DNA of 64,000 nucleotides from Oceanobacillus jeddahensis. GTDB taxonomy: Bacteria; Bacillota; Bacilli; Bacillales; Amphibacillaceae. The position numbers and the translations under genes were made by a program. Shown here piece by piece: positions 1 to 7,721 of this stretch. Within the stretch, counting starts at the first letter, position 1; the number at the start of each line of letters is the position of its first letter. The notes below the pieces were generated by a model. That model was not told the DNA's origin. It saw only the letters and a list, made by a program, of their open reading frames with translations, and did not search any database. The stretch is from NCBI RefSeq assembly GCF_000750635.1, contig NZ_CCDM010000001.1, forward strand, positions 620,001 through 684,000, written 5' to 3'.

Positions 1-210
1 ATTGGCCCCAGTTTACCTGATCGGATTGTTGCTTTAGATATGGTTGGTGTGACACTCGTGTCTTCCATAGCTATTATATCTGTTATGCTGACGACAACAG
101 CATTTTTAGAAGTTATTTTGATTTTAGCTATCTTGGCATTTATCAGTACGATTGCCTTCTCGAAATATATTGAGAGGGGGGTCATTATTGAATATCGACG
201 CGACGATTGA
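1..210 (+). CDS. mrpF: Mrp Na+/H+ antiporter subunit F (3' part only)
   Basis: Reading frame 1 is open from the first base to TGA at 208-210, giving 69 residues of a hydrophobic protein. It begins with a conserved-looking stretch ([14 protein letters not shown]) and continues with two membrane helices. MrpF is a small membrane subunit of the multi-subunit Na+/H+ antiporter used for pH and sodium homeostasis. Its usual length is about 90 residues, so roughly 20 N-terminal residues lie outside the window. It overlaps the following mrpG gene by about 23 bases, the expected order at the end of an mrp operon. The identification rests on family resemblance plus position before MrpG. Confidence 0.85.
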   Translation: MGPSLPDRIVALDMVGVTLVSSIAIISVMLTTTAFLEVILILAILAFISTIAFSKYIERGVIIEYRRDD

Positions 211-625
211 ATTTATTGCTGCTTTATTTATGCTGGCCGGATCAATTATGGCATTAATCAGTGCGATTGGAATCATTCGTCTGCCGGATGTTTTCACACG
301 ATCCCATGCAGGTACGAAAAGTTCTACGCTTGCTGTTTTATTAACCCTTGTCGGAGCATTCATTTACTTTGCGGCTAATCAGGGCTTTTATAGTGTCAGA
401 CTGCTGCTTGGAATTGCCTTTGTATTCCTCACTGCTCCGGTGGCCGGACATTTGATTGCACGTGCGGCTTATCGGGCAAATGTAAAAATGGCAGATACGA
501 CAATAGAGGATGAATTGAAAGGCGTGATGGACCAGGTAAGGGAAGAAGCAGAAAAAGAGCGTAGTGAATCGGGCGAGGTAATTATAGAAGAAGAGAAAGG
601 GTCGGACAAAGAGCATTCGAATTAG
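188..625 (+). CDS. mrpG: Mrp Na+/H+ antiporter subunit G
   Basis: MrpG is the last subunit of the Mrp antiporter in the cytoplasmic membrane. The 145-residue product has three predicted membrane helices and the family stretch [22 protein letters not shown] chose the TTG start at 188 because a GAGAGGGGGG ribosome binding site lies just upstream; an upstream ATG at 152 has no such site and sits deep inside mrpF. The C-terminal 45 residues form an acidic, charged tail that makes this protein longer than typical MrpG (about 120-125). Its last codons also form the left arm of a terminator hairpin. Confidence 0.9.
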   Translation: MNIDATIEFIAALFMLAGSIMALISAIGIIRLPDVFTRSHAGTKSSTLAVLLTLVGAFIYFAANQGFYSVRLLLGIAFVFLTAPVAGHLIARAAYRANVKMADTTIEDELKGVMDQVREEAEKERSESGEVIIEEEKGSDKEHSN

Positions 626-640
626 GGTGCTCTTTGTTTA
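606..640 (+). terminator. rho-independent terminator of the mrp operon
   Basis: Arms ACAAAGAGCA (606-615) and TGCTCTTTGT (628-637) pair perfectly and are followed by a weak T-rich tail. The left arm lies inside the last codons of mrpG and the stop codon is in the loop. Confidence 0.7.
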
Positions 641-726
641 TATATTTAAGAATACGGTAAAGCTAAAGACAGGTTTTTAAGAAGGCTTTACAGGGTACTT
701 TAAAAGAGTACATAGGGGGTTAAAAA

Positions 727-1965
727 ATGGTGAAACCAATCGTACAAGATAAAGGAATGGACCATACAATAGACTTTTTGAGAGAAGGTTATTTTTATTT
801 CTCAAAACGAATGAATGCATACGATGAAGATGTTATTCAATCCCGGATATTTGGGCGGAAATTAATCATGACACGTGGCAAGGAAGCGCTGGAATTAATA
901 AAGAACAGCACCATGCTGGAGCCTGAAAAAAGTATAACAGAGCTTTCCCCAAATTTGTTAACCGAAGAAAATGGAATATGTTATTTAGCTGATATTGATT
1001 ATTATTATGAAAAAGAATGGTTTCCGCAAGTTTTGACGGCCGAACAGCGTAAAGAATTGGAGTCGATTATCAGGCAGCGTTGGGAAGAAAGAATCGAGGC
1101 ATGGAAAATTAATCCGTCTATTCACTTCGTTGCAGAAATGGAAGAAATGTGGGTCATTGCTGTTTGTAACTGGCTGGGAATTCCTATTCGTGCAAATAAT
1201 CTTAAGCAGCGTACTACAGATATTCAAGAGTTTGTTCAATTATTTTCAAAGTATGGATTAAATCGTTGGAAACGGCACCAGGCAAAAAAACGTATCGAGA
1301 AGTGGCTCATATTTCTCGTTCGTCAGTTGAGAGCTGGCAGGATCCATATTGATGAAGAGAAAATCCTGTATAAGCTATCTTGGTATGAAGATAAATCAGG
1401 TCACATTTTATCGAATAAAGAAGTCGTTCATGAATTATTAACACTTATCCGTTCGTTTGTCGCTTCAAGCAGATGGGTTGTTTTCAGTCAGTTAGCACTT
1501 ATTGAGAATCCGGAACTAAAAGAAAGACTTCAAGATGATCAGGAATATGTTCATTGCTTTATTCATGAGGTTATTCGTTATTATTCGATCATTTCTTTTG
1601 TGGCAGCAAAGACAAAACAGCAATTTTTCTGGAGAGATATGTTTTTTCCGAAGAATCAGCTTGTTTTATTTGATATACGTGGAACGAATTATCACCCTGA
1701 CGTATGGTCTGAACCTGAAGTGTTCCGGCCGGATCGATTTTTAGGCAAGCTATCTCATATAGGAACAGAGCTATCTAACGAATCTGATTCAGACAAAGAT
1801 AGTGTAACGGTACAGTTAATGAAGTTAAGCTTATCGTATCTTTTAAGGACGGATTGGATCGTACCTGATCAGGCATTAAATTGCCATGGCAGTGAAGTCC
1901 CTGCAAGGCCCCAAAACGATATTCGCTTAGAATTTTATCACGAGGATTTTGTAAAGGATATTTAA
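727..1965 (+). CDS. CYP152-like P450 homologue lacking the heme-thiolate loop
   Basis: The 412-residue protein aligns along its length with the fatty-acid peroxygenase family CYP152 (CypC/YbdT of B. subtilis, about 417 residues). Shared landmarks are the start (GYFYFSKRMNAY), a long-helix region with the conserved Arg (LTLIRSFVASSRWVVFSQLAL), the RYY motif of the K-helix region, GTNYHPDVWSEPEVFRPDRF, and a helix LMKLSLSYLL. In active members a Gly-rich loop with the heme-ligating Cys joins FRPDRF to that last helix. Here that stretch is shorter by about seven residues, rich in Ser/Asp (NESDSDKD), and has no Cys. The C-helix heme-contact region is also replaced (DIDYYYEKEW), and the Pro after the active-site Arg is Ser. 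The frame is otherwise intact with a good AGGGGGT ribosome binding site, so it looks like a maintained pseudoenzyme rather than decay. Heme loss is inferred. Confidence 0.75.
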   Translation: MVKPIVQDKGMDHTIDFLREGYFYFSKRMNAYDEDVIQSRIFGRKLIMTRGKEALELIKNSTMLEPEKSITELSPNLLTEENGICYLADIDYYYEKEWFPQVLTAEQRKELESIIRQRWEERIEAWKINPSIHFVAEMEEMWVIAVCNWLGIPIRANNLKQRTTDIQEFVQLFSKYGLNRWKRHQAKKRIEKWLIFLVRQLRAGRIHIDEEKILYKLSWYEDKSGHILSNKEVVHELLTLIRSFVASSRWVVFSQLALIENPELKERLQDDQEYVHCFIHEVIRYYSIISFVAAKTKQQFFWRDMFFPKNQLVLFDIRGTNYHPDVWSEPEVFRPDRFLGKLSHIGTELSNESDSDKDSVTVQLMKLSLSYLLRTDWIVPDQALNCHGSEVPARPQNDIRLEFYHEDFVKDI

Positions 1966-1983
1966 AGAAAGGAGAACAATTTA

Positions 1984-2025
1984 TTGGAAGGAATTAACAT
2001 AGAGGATACTTCTGTAAATATATGA
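1984..2025 (+). CDS. possible 13-codon leader peptide or gene remnant
   Basis: An ideal AAGGAG site (1969-1974) is followed nine bases later by TTG and 13 sense codons (MEGINIEDTSVNI), then TGA. A terminator hairpin starts on the next base. It could be a short peptide or the stub of a deleted gene; nothing supports expression beyond the initiation signal. Confidence 0.25.
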   Translation: MEGINIEDTSVNI

Positions 2026-2062
2026 ACCTCATGAAAAAGAAATAAAATCTTTTTCATGAGGT
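2026..2062. terminator. bidirectional terminator between convergent genes
   Basis: Perfect 14-bp arms 2026-2039 and 2049-2062 (ACCTCATGAAAAAG and its complement) with a nine-base loop. It lies between the rightward P450-like gene and the leftward oxidoreductase. The A/T-rich stem base gives U-rich tracts on both strands. Confidence 0.65.
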
Positions 2063-2075
2063 CTGAGTAAATTGT

Positions 2076-3095
2076 TTATTCATTCATTAATTCGCCCACA
2101 ATAGAGTAGGAGTAAAGGCGTGCCTTAACATCATAAATTTGTGATGTGATCATAATTTCATCCGCATCCGTTTCTTTACGAAATGCTTCTAACCCTTTAC
2201 GGACTGTTTCTTTATTACCGATAATGGTTGTTTTTGGACTTAAAGACTCTTGGACTGCTGCTTTTTCTGCTGGAGACCAGATTGTATCCATGTTCTCAAC
2301 AGGTGGCTGCAGTTTAGACTCTTTTCCTCTTCGCAGATTTAGAAATTGCATCTGATGGGAGGTCGCCAAGTAAGCAGCTTCTTCATCTGTATCTGCTGCA
2401 ATAACATTGACAGCAACCATTGCATACGGTTTATCGAGTGCTTCAGATGGCTGGAAACGGTCACGATAAAGATTGAGTGCAGGTACTGTATATGCAGGTG
2501 CAAAATGGCTGGCAAAAGAAAATGGTAAACCTTTTTCAGCTGCTAATCGAGCGCTGAAGTCACTGGAACCAAGTAACCAAATCGGGATATCCAAGCCTTG
2601 TCCAGGTACTGCTTTTACACGAGAAACAGGATTAGATGAAAAATAATCTTGTAATTCATTGACTTGCATTGGAAATTCTTCCGGTCCGGCATGCAGTGTG
2701 CGACGCAAAGCAAAGGCTGTCGCTTGATCGCTTCCTGGTGCACGACCTAAACCTAAGTCTATACGACCTGGATAAAGAGACTCCAATGTACCAAATTGTT
2801 CTGCAATGACTAAGCTGGCATGATTTGGCAACATGATCCCGCCTGAACCAACACGCATAGAATTGGTATGTCCAGCAATATGACCGATTAATAAAGAGGT
2901 AGCTGAGCTGGAGATTCCTTTCATATTATGATGTTCTGCAAACCAATAGCGATAGAATCCCAGTTTTTCAACGTGCTGAGCTAAACGGACACTTTCTTGG
3001 AATGCTTGGGTAGCGTCTCCTTCTTCAATAATTGGTGCAAGATCAAGAACAGATAAAGGTATATTTTGAAATTTTTTATATGAATGAGTATCCAT
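2076..3095 (-). CDS. LLM-class flavin-dependent oxidoreductase (luciferase-like monooxygenase)
   Basis: The 339-residue cytoplasmic protein has the bacterial-luciferase-like TIM-barrel pattern. It opens with [15 protein letters not shown], followed by [61 protein letters not shown], and a C-terminal helix region. These motifs are typical of the B. subtilis YceB-type group that uses reduced flavin (FMNH2/F420-like) to oxidise small organics; the substrate cannot be told from sequence. The start at 3095 is preceded by AAGGAGGGA. The gene is monocistronic, faces the P450-like gene and shares its terminator. Confidence 0.85.
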   Translation of the reverse strand: MDTHSYKKFQNIPLSVLDLAPIIEEGDATQAFQESVRLAQHVEKLGFYRYWFAEHHNMKGISSSATSLLIGHIAGHTNSMRVGSGGIMLPNHASLVIAEQFGTLESLYPGRIDLGLGRAPGSDQATAFALRRTLHAGPEEFPMQVNELQDYFSSNPVSRVKAVPGQGLDIPIWLLGSSDFSARLAAEKGLPFSFASHFAPAYTVPALNLYRDRFQPSEALDKPYAMVAVNVIAADTDEEAAYLATSHQMQFLNLRRGKESKLQPPVENMDTIWSPAEKAAVQESLSPKTTIIGNKETVRKGLEAFRKETDADEIMITSQIYDVKARLYSYSIVGELMNE

Positions 3096-3246
3096 TAAAT
3101 CCCTCCTTACTTAATGCAAATGATAAAGGTTTCTTGCAGCAGCGTCCAATGTTTTAACTTGTGACTTCAAAAGAGTGTTTTATTTTGCACGATCGGAGCC
3201 ATCATGAATCACTTGAAGTAGAGCCGTCATCTCTTGTGAAAACTAT

Positions 3247-3275
3247 TTGCTAACCTGGCCGGAATCGAGTAATAT
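3247..3275 (+). promoter_or_regulatory. sigma-A-type promoter candidate for rlmN
   Basis: TTGCTA (3247-3252), a 17-base spacer and TAATAT (3270-3275), 36 bases before the rlmN start codon. Confidence 0.5.
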
Positions 3276-3311
3276 AGGGAAAGTAGAAAAAATGGAAATG
3301 AGGGTATTTTG

Positions 3312-4379
3312 ATGAGCAATTCATCTATCTACGGATTAACATATGAACAACTACAGTCGTGGTTAATGGAACATGGTGAAAAACGTTTTCGTGCTGAACA
3401 AGTATGGAATTGGTTATATAAAAAGCGGATTAATCGCTTTGAAGATATGAATAATGTCAATCAGACAACGATAGATCTTTTGAAGGAAAACTTTGTTCTC
3501 CATACAATGGGGGAGGAAATTCGCCAAGAATCAAAAGACGGTACAATCAAATTTTTATTTAAACTGGCAGATGGCAATGTTATTGAGACCGTTCTGATGC
3601 GTTTTAATTATGGATTATCTGTCTGTGTTACAACGCAGGTAGGATGTAATATTGGATGTTCTTTTTGTGCAAGTGGACTACTCCGTAAAAGCCGTGATCT
3701 AAGTAGTGGAGAAATTGTCGAGCAAATTATGAATGTACAAAAACATTTAGATGACCGTGGGGAAGAAGACCGTGTCAGTCATATTGTTGTGATGGGAATT
3801 GGAGAGCCTTTAGATAACTATAAAAACCTAATGGATTTCTTATACATTGTTAATGATGATGGCGGTTTAAACATCGGTGCCCGTCATATCACTGTTTCAA
3901 CAAGCGGATTAGCGCATAAAATGTATGAATTTGCGGATGATCCAATCCAAGTGAATCTGGCTATTTCTTTACATGCTCCAAATAATGAATTACGTACACA
4001 AATTATGAAAATTAACCGTGCCTTCCCGATTGAAAAACTAATGAAGGCAGTAGATTATTATTTAGAGAAAAAGAATCGTCGCATTACGTATGAATATATC
4101 ATGCTGCATGATGTCAATGATCACAAGAAGGAAGCAGTTGAACTGGCTAATTTAATTCGGAATCACCGGCATTTAGCTTATGTGAATTTGATCCCTTATA
4201 ATACAGTAGACGAGCATATTGCGTATCAGCGCAGCAGCTCAGAAAATATCCAGGCTTTTTATGAAACATTAAAGGCAGAAGGCATTCAATGCGGCGTGCG
4301 CTGGGAAAATGGTGCAGATATTGACGCTGCTTGCGGGCAATTACGCAGTAAGCAAATTAAAAAGACAAAAGCGGTTTAA
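3312..4379 (+). CDS. rlmN: RlmN-type 23S rRNA A2503 methyltransferase (radical SAM)
   Basis: RlmN methylates C2 of A2503 in 23S rRNA (and of some tRNAs) by a radical-SAM, double-SAM mechanism. The protein has the N-terminal rRNA-binding part ([18 protein letters not shown]), the CxxxCxxC iron-sulfur motif in [14 protein letters not shown], the SAM-binding GIGEPLDNY, the STSG motif, and the C-terminal methyl-carrying Cys in [13 protein letters not shown]. All catalytic residues are present. ATG 3312 is preferred over the adjacent TTG 3309 on spacing from GAGGG. The gene stands alone rather than in the usual rsmB-rlmN-stp-prkC cluster. It resembles the stand-alone Listeria Lmo0581 type, so a second copy could exist elsewhere. 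A Cfr-type C8 enzyme is less likely on overall resemblance. Confidence 0.88.
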   Translation: MSNSSIYGLTYEQLQSWLMEHGEKRFRAEQVWNWLYKKRINRFEDMNNVNQTTIDLLKENFVLHTMGEEIRQESKDGTIKFLFKLADGNVIETVLMRFNYGLSVCVTTQVGCNIGCSFCASGLLRKSRDLSSGEIVEQIMNVQKHLDDRGEEDRVSHIVVMGIGEPLDNYKNLMDFLYIVNDDGGLNIGARHITVSTSGLAHKMYEFADDPIQVNLAISLHAPNNELRTQIMKINRAFPIEKLMKAVDYYLEKKNRRITYEYIMLHDVNDHKKEAVELANLIRNHRHLAYVNLIPYNTVDEHIAYQRSSSENIQAFYETLKAEGIQCGVRWENGADIDAACGQLRSKQIKKTKAV

Positions 4380-4471
4380 GATATTAAGAGAAGAGGCTTA
4401 CTCAAAATTGGGTTGGCTTTTTTCTTTATATCTTTTTATATTAGAGAAAAACGGCAGATTTAATAAAATTT

Positions 4472-4498
4472 TGTCTGAGTTCCTCAGGTACTCAGACA
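4472..4498. repeat. short inverted repeat upstream of the GNAT gene
   Basis: TGTCTGAG (4472-4479) and CTCAGACA (4491-4498) pair perfectly. There is no T-run, so it could be an operator or a weak 3' hairpin. Confidence 0.35.
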
Positions 4499-4538
4499 TA
4501 AGATTATGATATAGGGTAACAGGGGAGGAGGGAATGGC

Positions 4539-5024
4539 TTGAATAAACCTGTTGTAATTAGAGAAATTGAAGCAAAAGATGATAAAGCAATAGAAGCTAT
4601 TATCAAGCGTTCTTTAGAAAACCATCATTTAGACCATGAGGGGACGGCCTATACAGATCCACAACTTGCAGCGCTTAGTTCCTATTATCATGATCGGCCA
4701 AAGGATAAATATTGGGTGATGGAGCTGGATGGAGAAGTAGTTGGCGGTATTGGAATAGGCATATATAATGAGAAGGAGTCTATTTGTGAGCTACAGAAGC
4801 TCTATTTAGCTTCTAGAGTTCAAGGTAAGGGTTTATCCAGGGAATTAATGAAAACAGCTCTAAACTATGCTTCTGCGCATTTTAAGCAATGTTATTTAGA
4901 AACAAGACATGAATTGGAAGCAGCAAGTTATTTGTATGAGAAATATGGATTTCAATTACTGGAAAAACCATTAAAAGGAAGCGAACATACCGCTATGGAT
5001 CGTTGGTATATCAAAGATTTGTAG
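4539..5024 (+). CDS. GNAT family N-acetyltransferase
   Basis: A 161-residue single-domain acetyl-CoA-dependent acetyltransferase. It shows the GNAT beta4 region (YWVMELDGEVVGGIGIGIY), the pyrophosphate-binding loop motif RVQGKGLSRELM, and the closing SYLYEKYGFQLL with the usual Tyr. The acceptor substrate is unknown. Translation starts at TTG 4539 after an AGGGGAGGAGGG site; the nearby ATG at 4534 reaches a stop after two codons. It is probably transcribed alone or with weak read-through from rlmN. Confidence 0.85.
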   Translation: MNKPVVIREIEAKDDKAIEAIIKRSLENHHLDHEGTAYTDPQLAALSSYYHDRPKDKYWVMELDGEVVGGIGIGIYNEKESICELQKLYLASRVQGKGLSRELMKTALNYASAHFKQCYLETRHELEAASYLYEKYGFQLLEKPLKGSEHTAMDRWYIKDL

Positions 5025-5065
5025 TAAATTAGAAAAGAATAAACACCGGCTGCTATGCGGATACA

Positions 5066-5115
5066 ATAAAAAACTGCGAATGTAAACACTTTAGTGTAAA
5101 TCCGCAGTTTTTTAT
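5066..5115 (+). terminator. rho-independent terminator of the GNAT gene
   Basis: Perfect 13-bp arms 5066-5078 and 5103-5115 (ATAAAAAACTGCG and complement) with a T-run in the descending arm. Confidence 0.8.
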
Positions 5116-5127
5116 TGAAGTTTGTAT

Positions 5128-5739
5128 CTCAACTTCCTTACCTTAAAAGAGTAACTTTACTCCTGTAGAAAGAGAAATTGATTGCTCCTTTGATAACTCC
5201 TTTGACAAAGAAGAGAAGGTGAAGTGTAAAATACCGCTGCGGCGGACCGTTTTGCTTTCCTAGGGGCACGCTCTTCAGCTAACTTTTGCCAAGAAGAGCG
5301 CTTGGCAAAAGTGGATCTTCAGATGGTGCTGATCCCTCAGGAGTCAAAACGGTCCACCTCCGCTAGTTAGGTGCTCTATATGTAGAATAGCTGAACAAAA
5401 AAAAGATCAGACAGAAGAGATTTTTTGTAGTGCATGGTAAAAATGTTCAGCAATGATTTCTTTTTGTGCATAAAAGCTATTCCCGATGTTAACTATCCAT
5501 GTTGTCACGATTGGTTGTTCAGGCGAAAGCTGCTTTTTCGTCAAACACATCAAAATGTTATTTCTTTTATTCGCTGTAGGATCCTGCCACAGCGGAATGG
5601 TTGGCCGGAGCGGAGCTATACACAATTACTAATTCCAAAATGGCCGGATATGTACCCAAAAGCAAGTATAGTAATGAAGAACATGACAATCCTGAAATAG
5701 CAAGATATATATACTTTTTCTTAGGTGCGAAAGTTGAGT
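5128..5739. repeat. intergenic repeat family A, copy 1 (MITE-like, with extra insert)
   Basis: The gap 5116-5758 is filled by a copy of the element also found at 33788-34244. The ends are CTCAACTTCC (5128-5137) and GAAAGTTGAG (5729-5738), near-perfect terminal inverted repeats. The body shares GCGGCGGACCGTTTTGC, an internal palindromic block around TTTTGCCAAG (5280-5315), CCAAAATGGCCGGATATGT, and the right end with copy 2. About 270 bp between roughly 5318 and 5595 is unique to this copy. No transposase is encoded. Confidence 0.65.
5407..5625 (-). pseudogene. possible gene fragment inside repeat copy 1
   Basis: The copy-1-specific insert contains an open frame of up to 72 codons. Its last ~55 residues look protein-like (KKQLSPEQPIVTTWIVNIG, then AEHFYHALQ). 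The first codons lie in repeat sequence and no ribosome binding site is seen. I do not recognise the family; a captured 3' gene end is the best guess. Confidence 0.2.
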
Positions 5740-5758
5740 TAGTATAAAACCGAAATGA

Positions 5759-7006
5759 TTAGCCATTTTTATTTAGTGTGCTGTTGAATGCAATAATTTT
5801 GTTTTTACCACTATGTTTTGCTTGCAGTAACAATTCATCAGCTTGTATATACGCATTTTTCAGATCCCCTCGGTAGTCGTTGTGGGTATAATACATTCCA
5901 AATGAAGCTGTATAAGGGATGCTTACCTCTTTAGCACGGAATTCAGTGAGGACTGGAGTATCCAAAATAATCTCTTTTAAGTTATTCAAAAAAAACAAGC
6001 ATTCTTCATATGTTTTATTTCTAAGAATCATCGTAAATTCCTCTCCGCCGGTACGGAATACATAATCACAAGGGGCAATGTTATCTTGTAAGAGTTTAGC
6101 AAATTGTTGAAGTACACTATCCCCAATAACATGATTAAACGTATCATTAATCGATTTAAATGAATCGATATCACCGATAATTAATGCAAGCTCTTCTTCC
6201 TTCTCATTTAACTCCTGAATCACTTTATTCATATAGGTTCGATTATGAATGTTTGTTAGAAAATCCGTATAAGCCATTTTTTTAAAGCGTTCACTCTCTT
6301 GTTTCTGCAGAAGTAATTTTGTGTGAAAAATGCCTGCCCGCCCCACAATATAACTTAGTAAAAAGATAGCAATGACAGCTTCCCATTCACCGGTAGATAT
6401 AAAAGTAAAAAGAAGACCGTTAGTAAGTGTAGTTTTAAGCAAATCGAGTATACTCCGCCCGGTTATAAATTCGAATGCTTCTTTCTTAGAATGAATATTT
6501 TTAGTGATCAGCATAATGAATAATAAAAAACAAGAAGAAATAATATCCATGAAAATAATCAGGAAGAAAACCAATAACCAGAATGCAAACGGTAATTCTA
6601 AAACCATAGGATATATAAATTGAAAACAAAAGAATCCTATTGAATGGAAGAGGGTAGGGGCGCCGATATTATAAAATGTATGTAATAACTCATCCTCATC
6701 CGCTGTATTAGTGATTTTCCGATGAAAGAAAACATAAAAGCGATTAACTATTTCAAATAGAAATAGACCTAATGGTCCTGTTAGCAATACAAAGGAAAAG
6801 CTGTAAGAAATACTGTAATCGATATTCATTGTTCCGGTCTTAACGAGTGTTCTTAAATGAACAAACAGGATAGAAAAGAGTACGTACATTAATAAGATAA
6901 CAATATAGTCTTTTACATCAATAAGTAGTGTACCGTAATGGATGGCTAACGCTGCAGCTATGATAAAAATCGATAGGATTACGAAGCGCAGATATAATCG
7001 GATCAT
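5759..7006 (-). CDS. membrane-bound GGDEF diguanylate cyclase
   Basis: Makes c-di-GMP from two GTP. The N-terminal ~225 residues contain about six to seven membrane helices of an undefined sensor type. A short linker (LQKQESERFKKMAYTD) then leads into a GGDEF domain with the canonical GGEEF at residues 320-324, the DIDSFKSINDTFNH metal/GTP site and a C-terminal AKHSGKNKI. The active-site residues look intact. An RxxD inhibitory site is not obvious five residues before GGEEF. I place the start at 7006 because GGAGGAG (7015-7021) is correctly spaced to it; the ATG at 7024 would place that ribosome binding site inside the coding region. It is monocistronic and the sensed signal is unknown. Confidence 0.88.
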   Translation of the reverse strand: MIRLYLRFVILSIFIIAAALAIHYGTLLIDVKDYIVILLMYVLFSILFVHLRTLVKTGTMNIDYSISYSFSFVLLTGPLGLFLFEIVNRFYVFFHRKITNTADEDELLHTFYNIGAPTLFHSIGFFCFQFIYPMVLELPFAFWLLVFFLIIFMDIISSCFLLFIMLITKNIHSKKEAFEFITGRSILDLLKTTLTNGLLFTFISTGEWEAVIAIFLLSYIVGRAGIFHTKLLLQKQESERFKKMAYTDFLTNIHNRTYMNKVIQELNEKEEELALIIGDIDSFKSINDTFNHVIGDSVLQQFAKLLQDNIAPCDYVFRTGGEEFTMILRNKTYEECLFFLNNLKEIILDTPVLTEFRAKEVSIPYTASFGMYYTHNDYRGDLKNAYIQADELLLQAKHSGKNKIIAFNSTLNKNG

Positions 7007-7330
7007 AGGAAAAAACTCCTCCATGTCGAGAAATAGGAACTTGATTCTTATCGTGTAAATAATTTAGGTAAATAAGACTTAGCTTATTATACCTAATAAT
7101 ATGATAAACAACTACATAGCTGAGCGTTCTTATGGATGTAAAGGGATATAAATACATTTATTCTATTTTTAATAAGAAACAGTATACAAATATTAGCAAA
7201 TTATAAGTCATTAATATTTATATGTTTAAAACATATTTTATAGAATATTATAATTTTTAACAACCTTTTATTTTGTACTTTTAATAGAAATAAGTGAAAA
7301 AGATTATGTCGAAAAAAGAAAAAAAATACT
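7007..7330. other. AT-rich intergenic stretch
   Basis: Contains the ribosome binding site and presumably the promoter of the leftward cyclase gene. Otherwise very AT-rich sequence, with no gene or recognisable RNA. Confidence 0.4.
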
Positions 7331-7442
7331 TTTATCACGGAGAACCGTCCGTAAAACTCTTGCCTCAAAATAAAGCGTGAAAATAAATTTATTTAGGCGG
7401 GAGATCAGGTGAGCTAACTCCCACTGTGTGAAGTTTCGTTTT
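7331..7442 (-). repeat. intergenic repeat family B, short copy
   Basis: The reverse complement matches both ends of the longer copy at 14482-14777: ATAAAACGAAACTTC at one end, TCTCCCGCCTAAATAAATTT inside, and TTCTCCGTGATAAAA at the other end. It lacks the central module present in the long copy. Confidence 0.65.
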
Positions 7443-7502
7443 ATGTACACAAGTAAACTTTATTGTGTACGTTGATTACAAATTTGTTTACTTGTGTACA
7501 TA
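7442..7502. promoter_or_regulatory. candidate centromere (parC) of the actin-type partition cassette
   Basis: A perfect 17-bp inverted repeat, TATGTACACAAGTAAAC (7442-7458) and its complement (7486-7502). A further TTGTGTAC copy lies in the spacer (7463-7470). Looser TGTAAAC/TACACA-like words continue to about 7595. It sits 220 bp upstream of the ParM-like gene, where actin-type par loci keep their centromere iterons and adaptor-binding operator. Confidence 0.55.
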
Positions 7503-7578
7503 AAAGTGTAAAAACTGTTTTGACAACGTTTTTGAAAGTATACAAAAACACAAACATGTAAACATTTTGCTGAAACAC

Positions 7579-7607
7579 TTGAGAAAATACACAGATATGT
7601 TTATGCT
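7579..7607 (+). promoter_or_regulatory. sigma-A-type promoter candidate for the parM-like operon
   Basis: TTGAGA (7579-7584), a 17-base spacer and TATGCT (7602-7607), 115 bases before the start codon. Its position downstream of the inverted repeats would allow autoregulation by the adaptor. Confidence 0.5.
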
Positions 7608-7721
7608 AGAGTTATAGTTTATCGAAAAAGATAGCTATTATTAAATGGAAACGTTGATAGATTGTTATCCATTTTTTGTTTTATTATATAGAAGAAATGT
7701 AAATTCGAAGGGAGAATGAAA

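Noticed and set aside
152-187. Upstream ATG extension of mrpG
   Set aside because: No ribosome binding site and deep overlap with mrpF; TTG 188 behind GAGAGGGGGG fits better.
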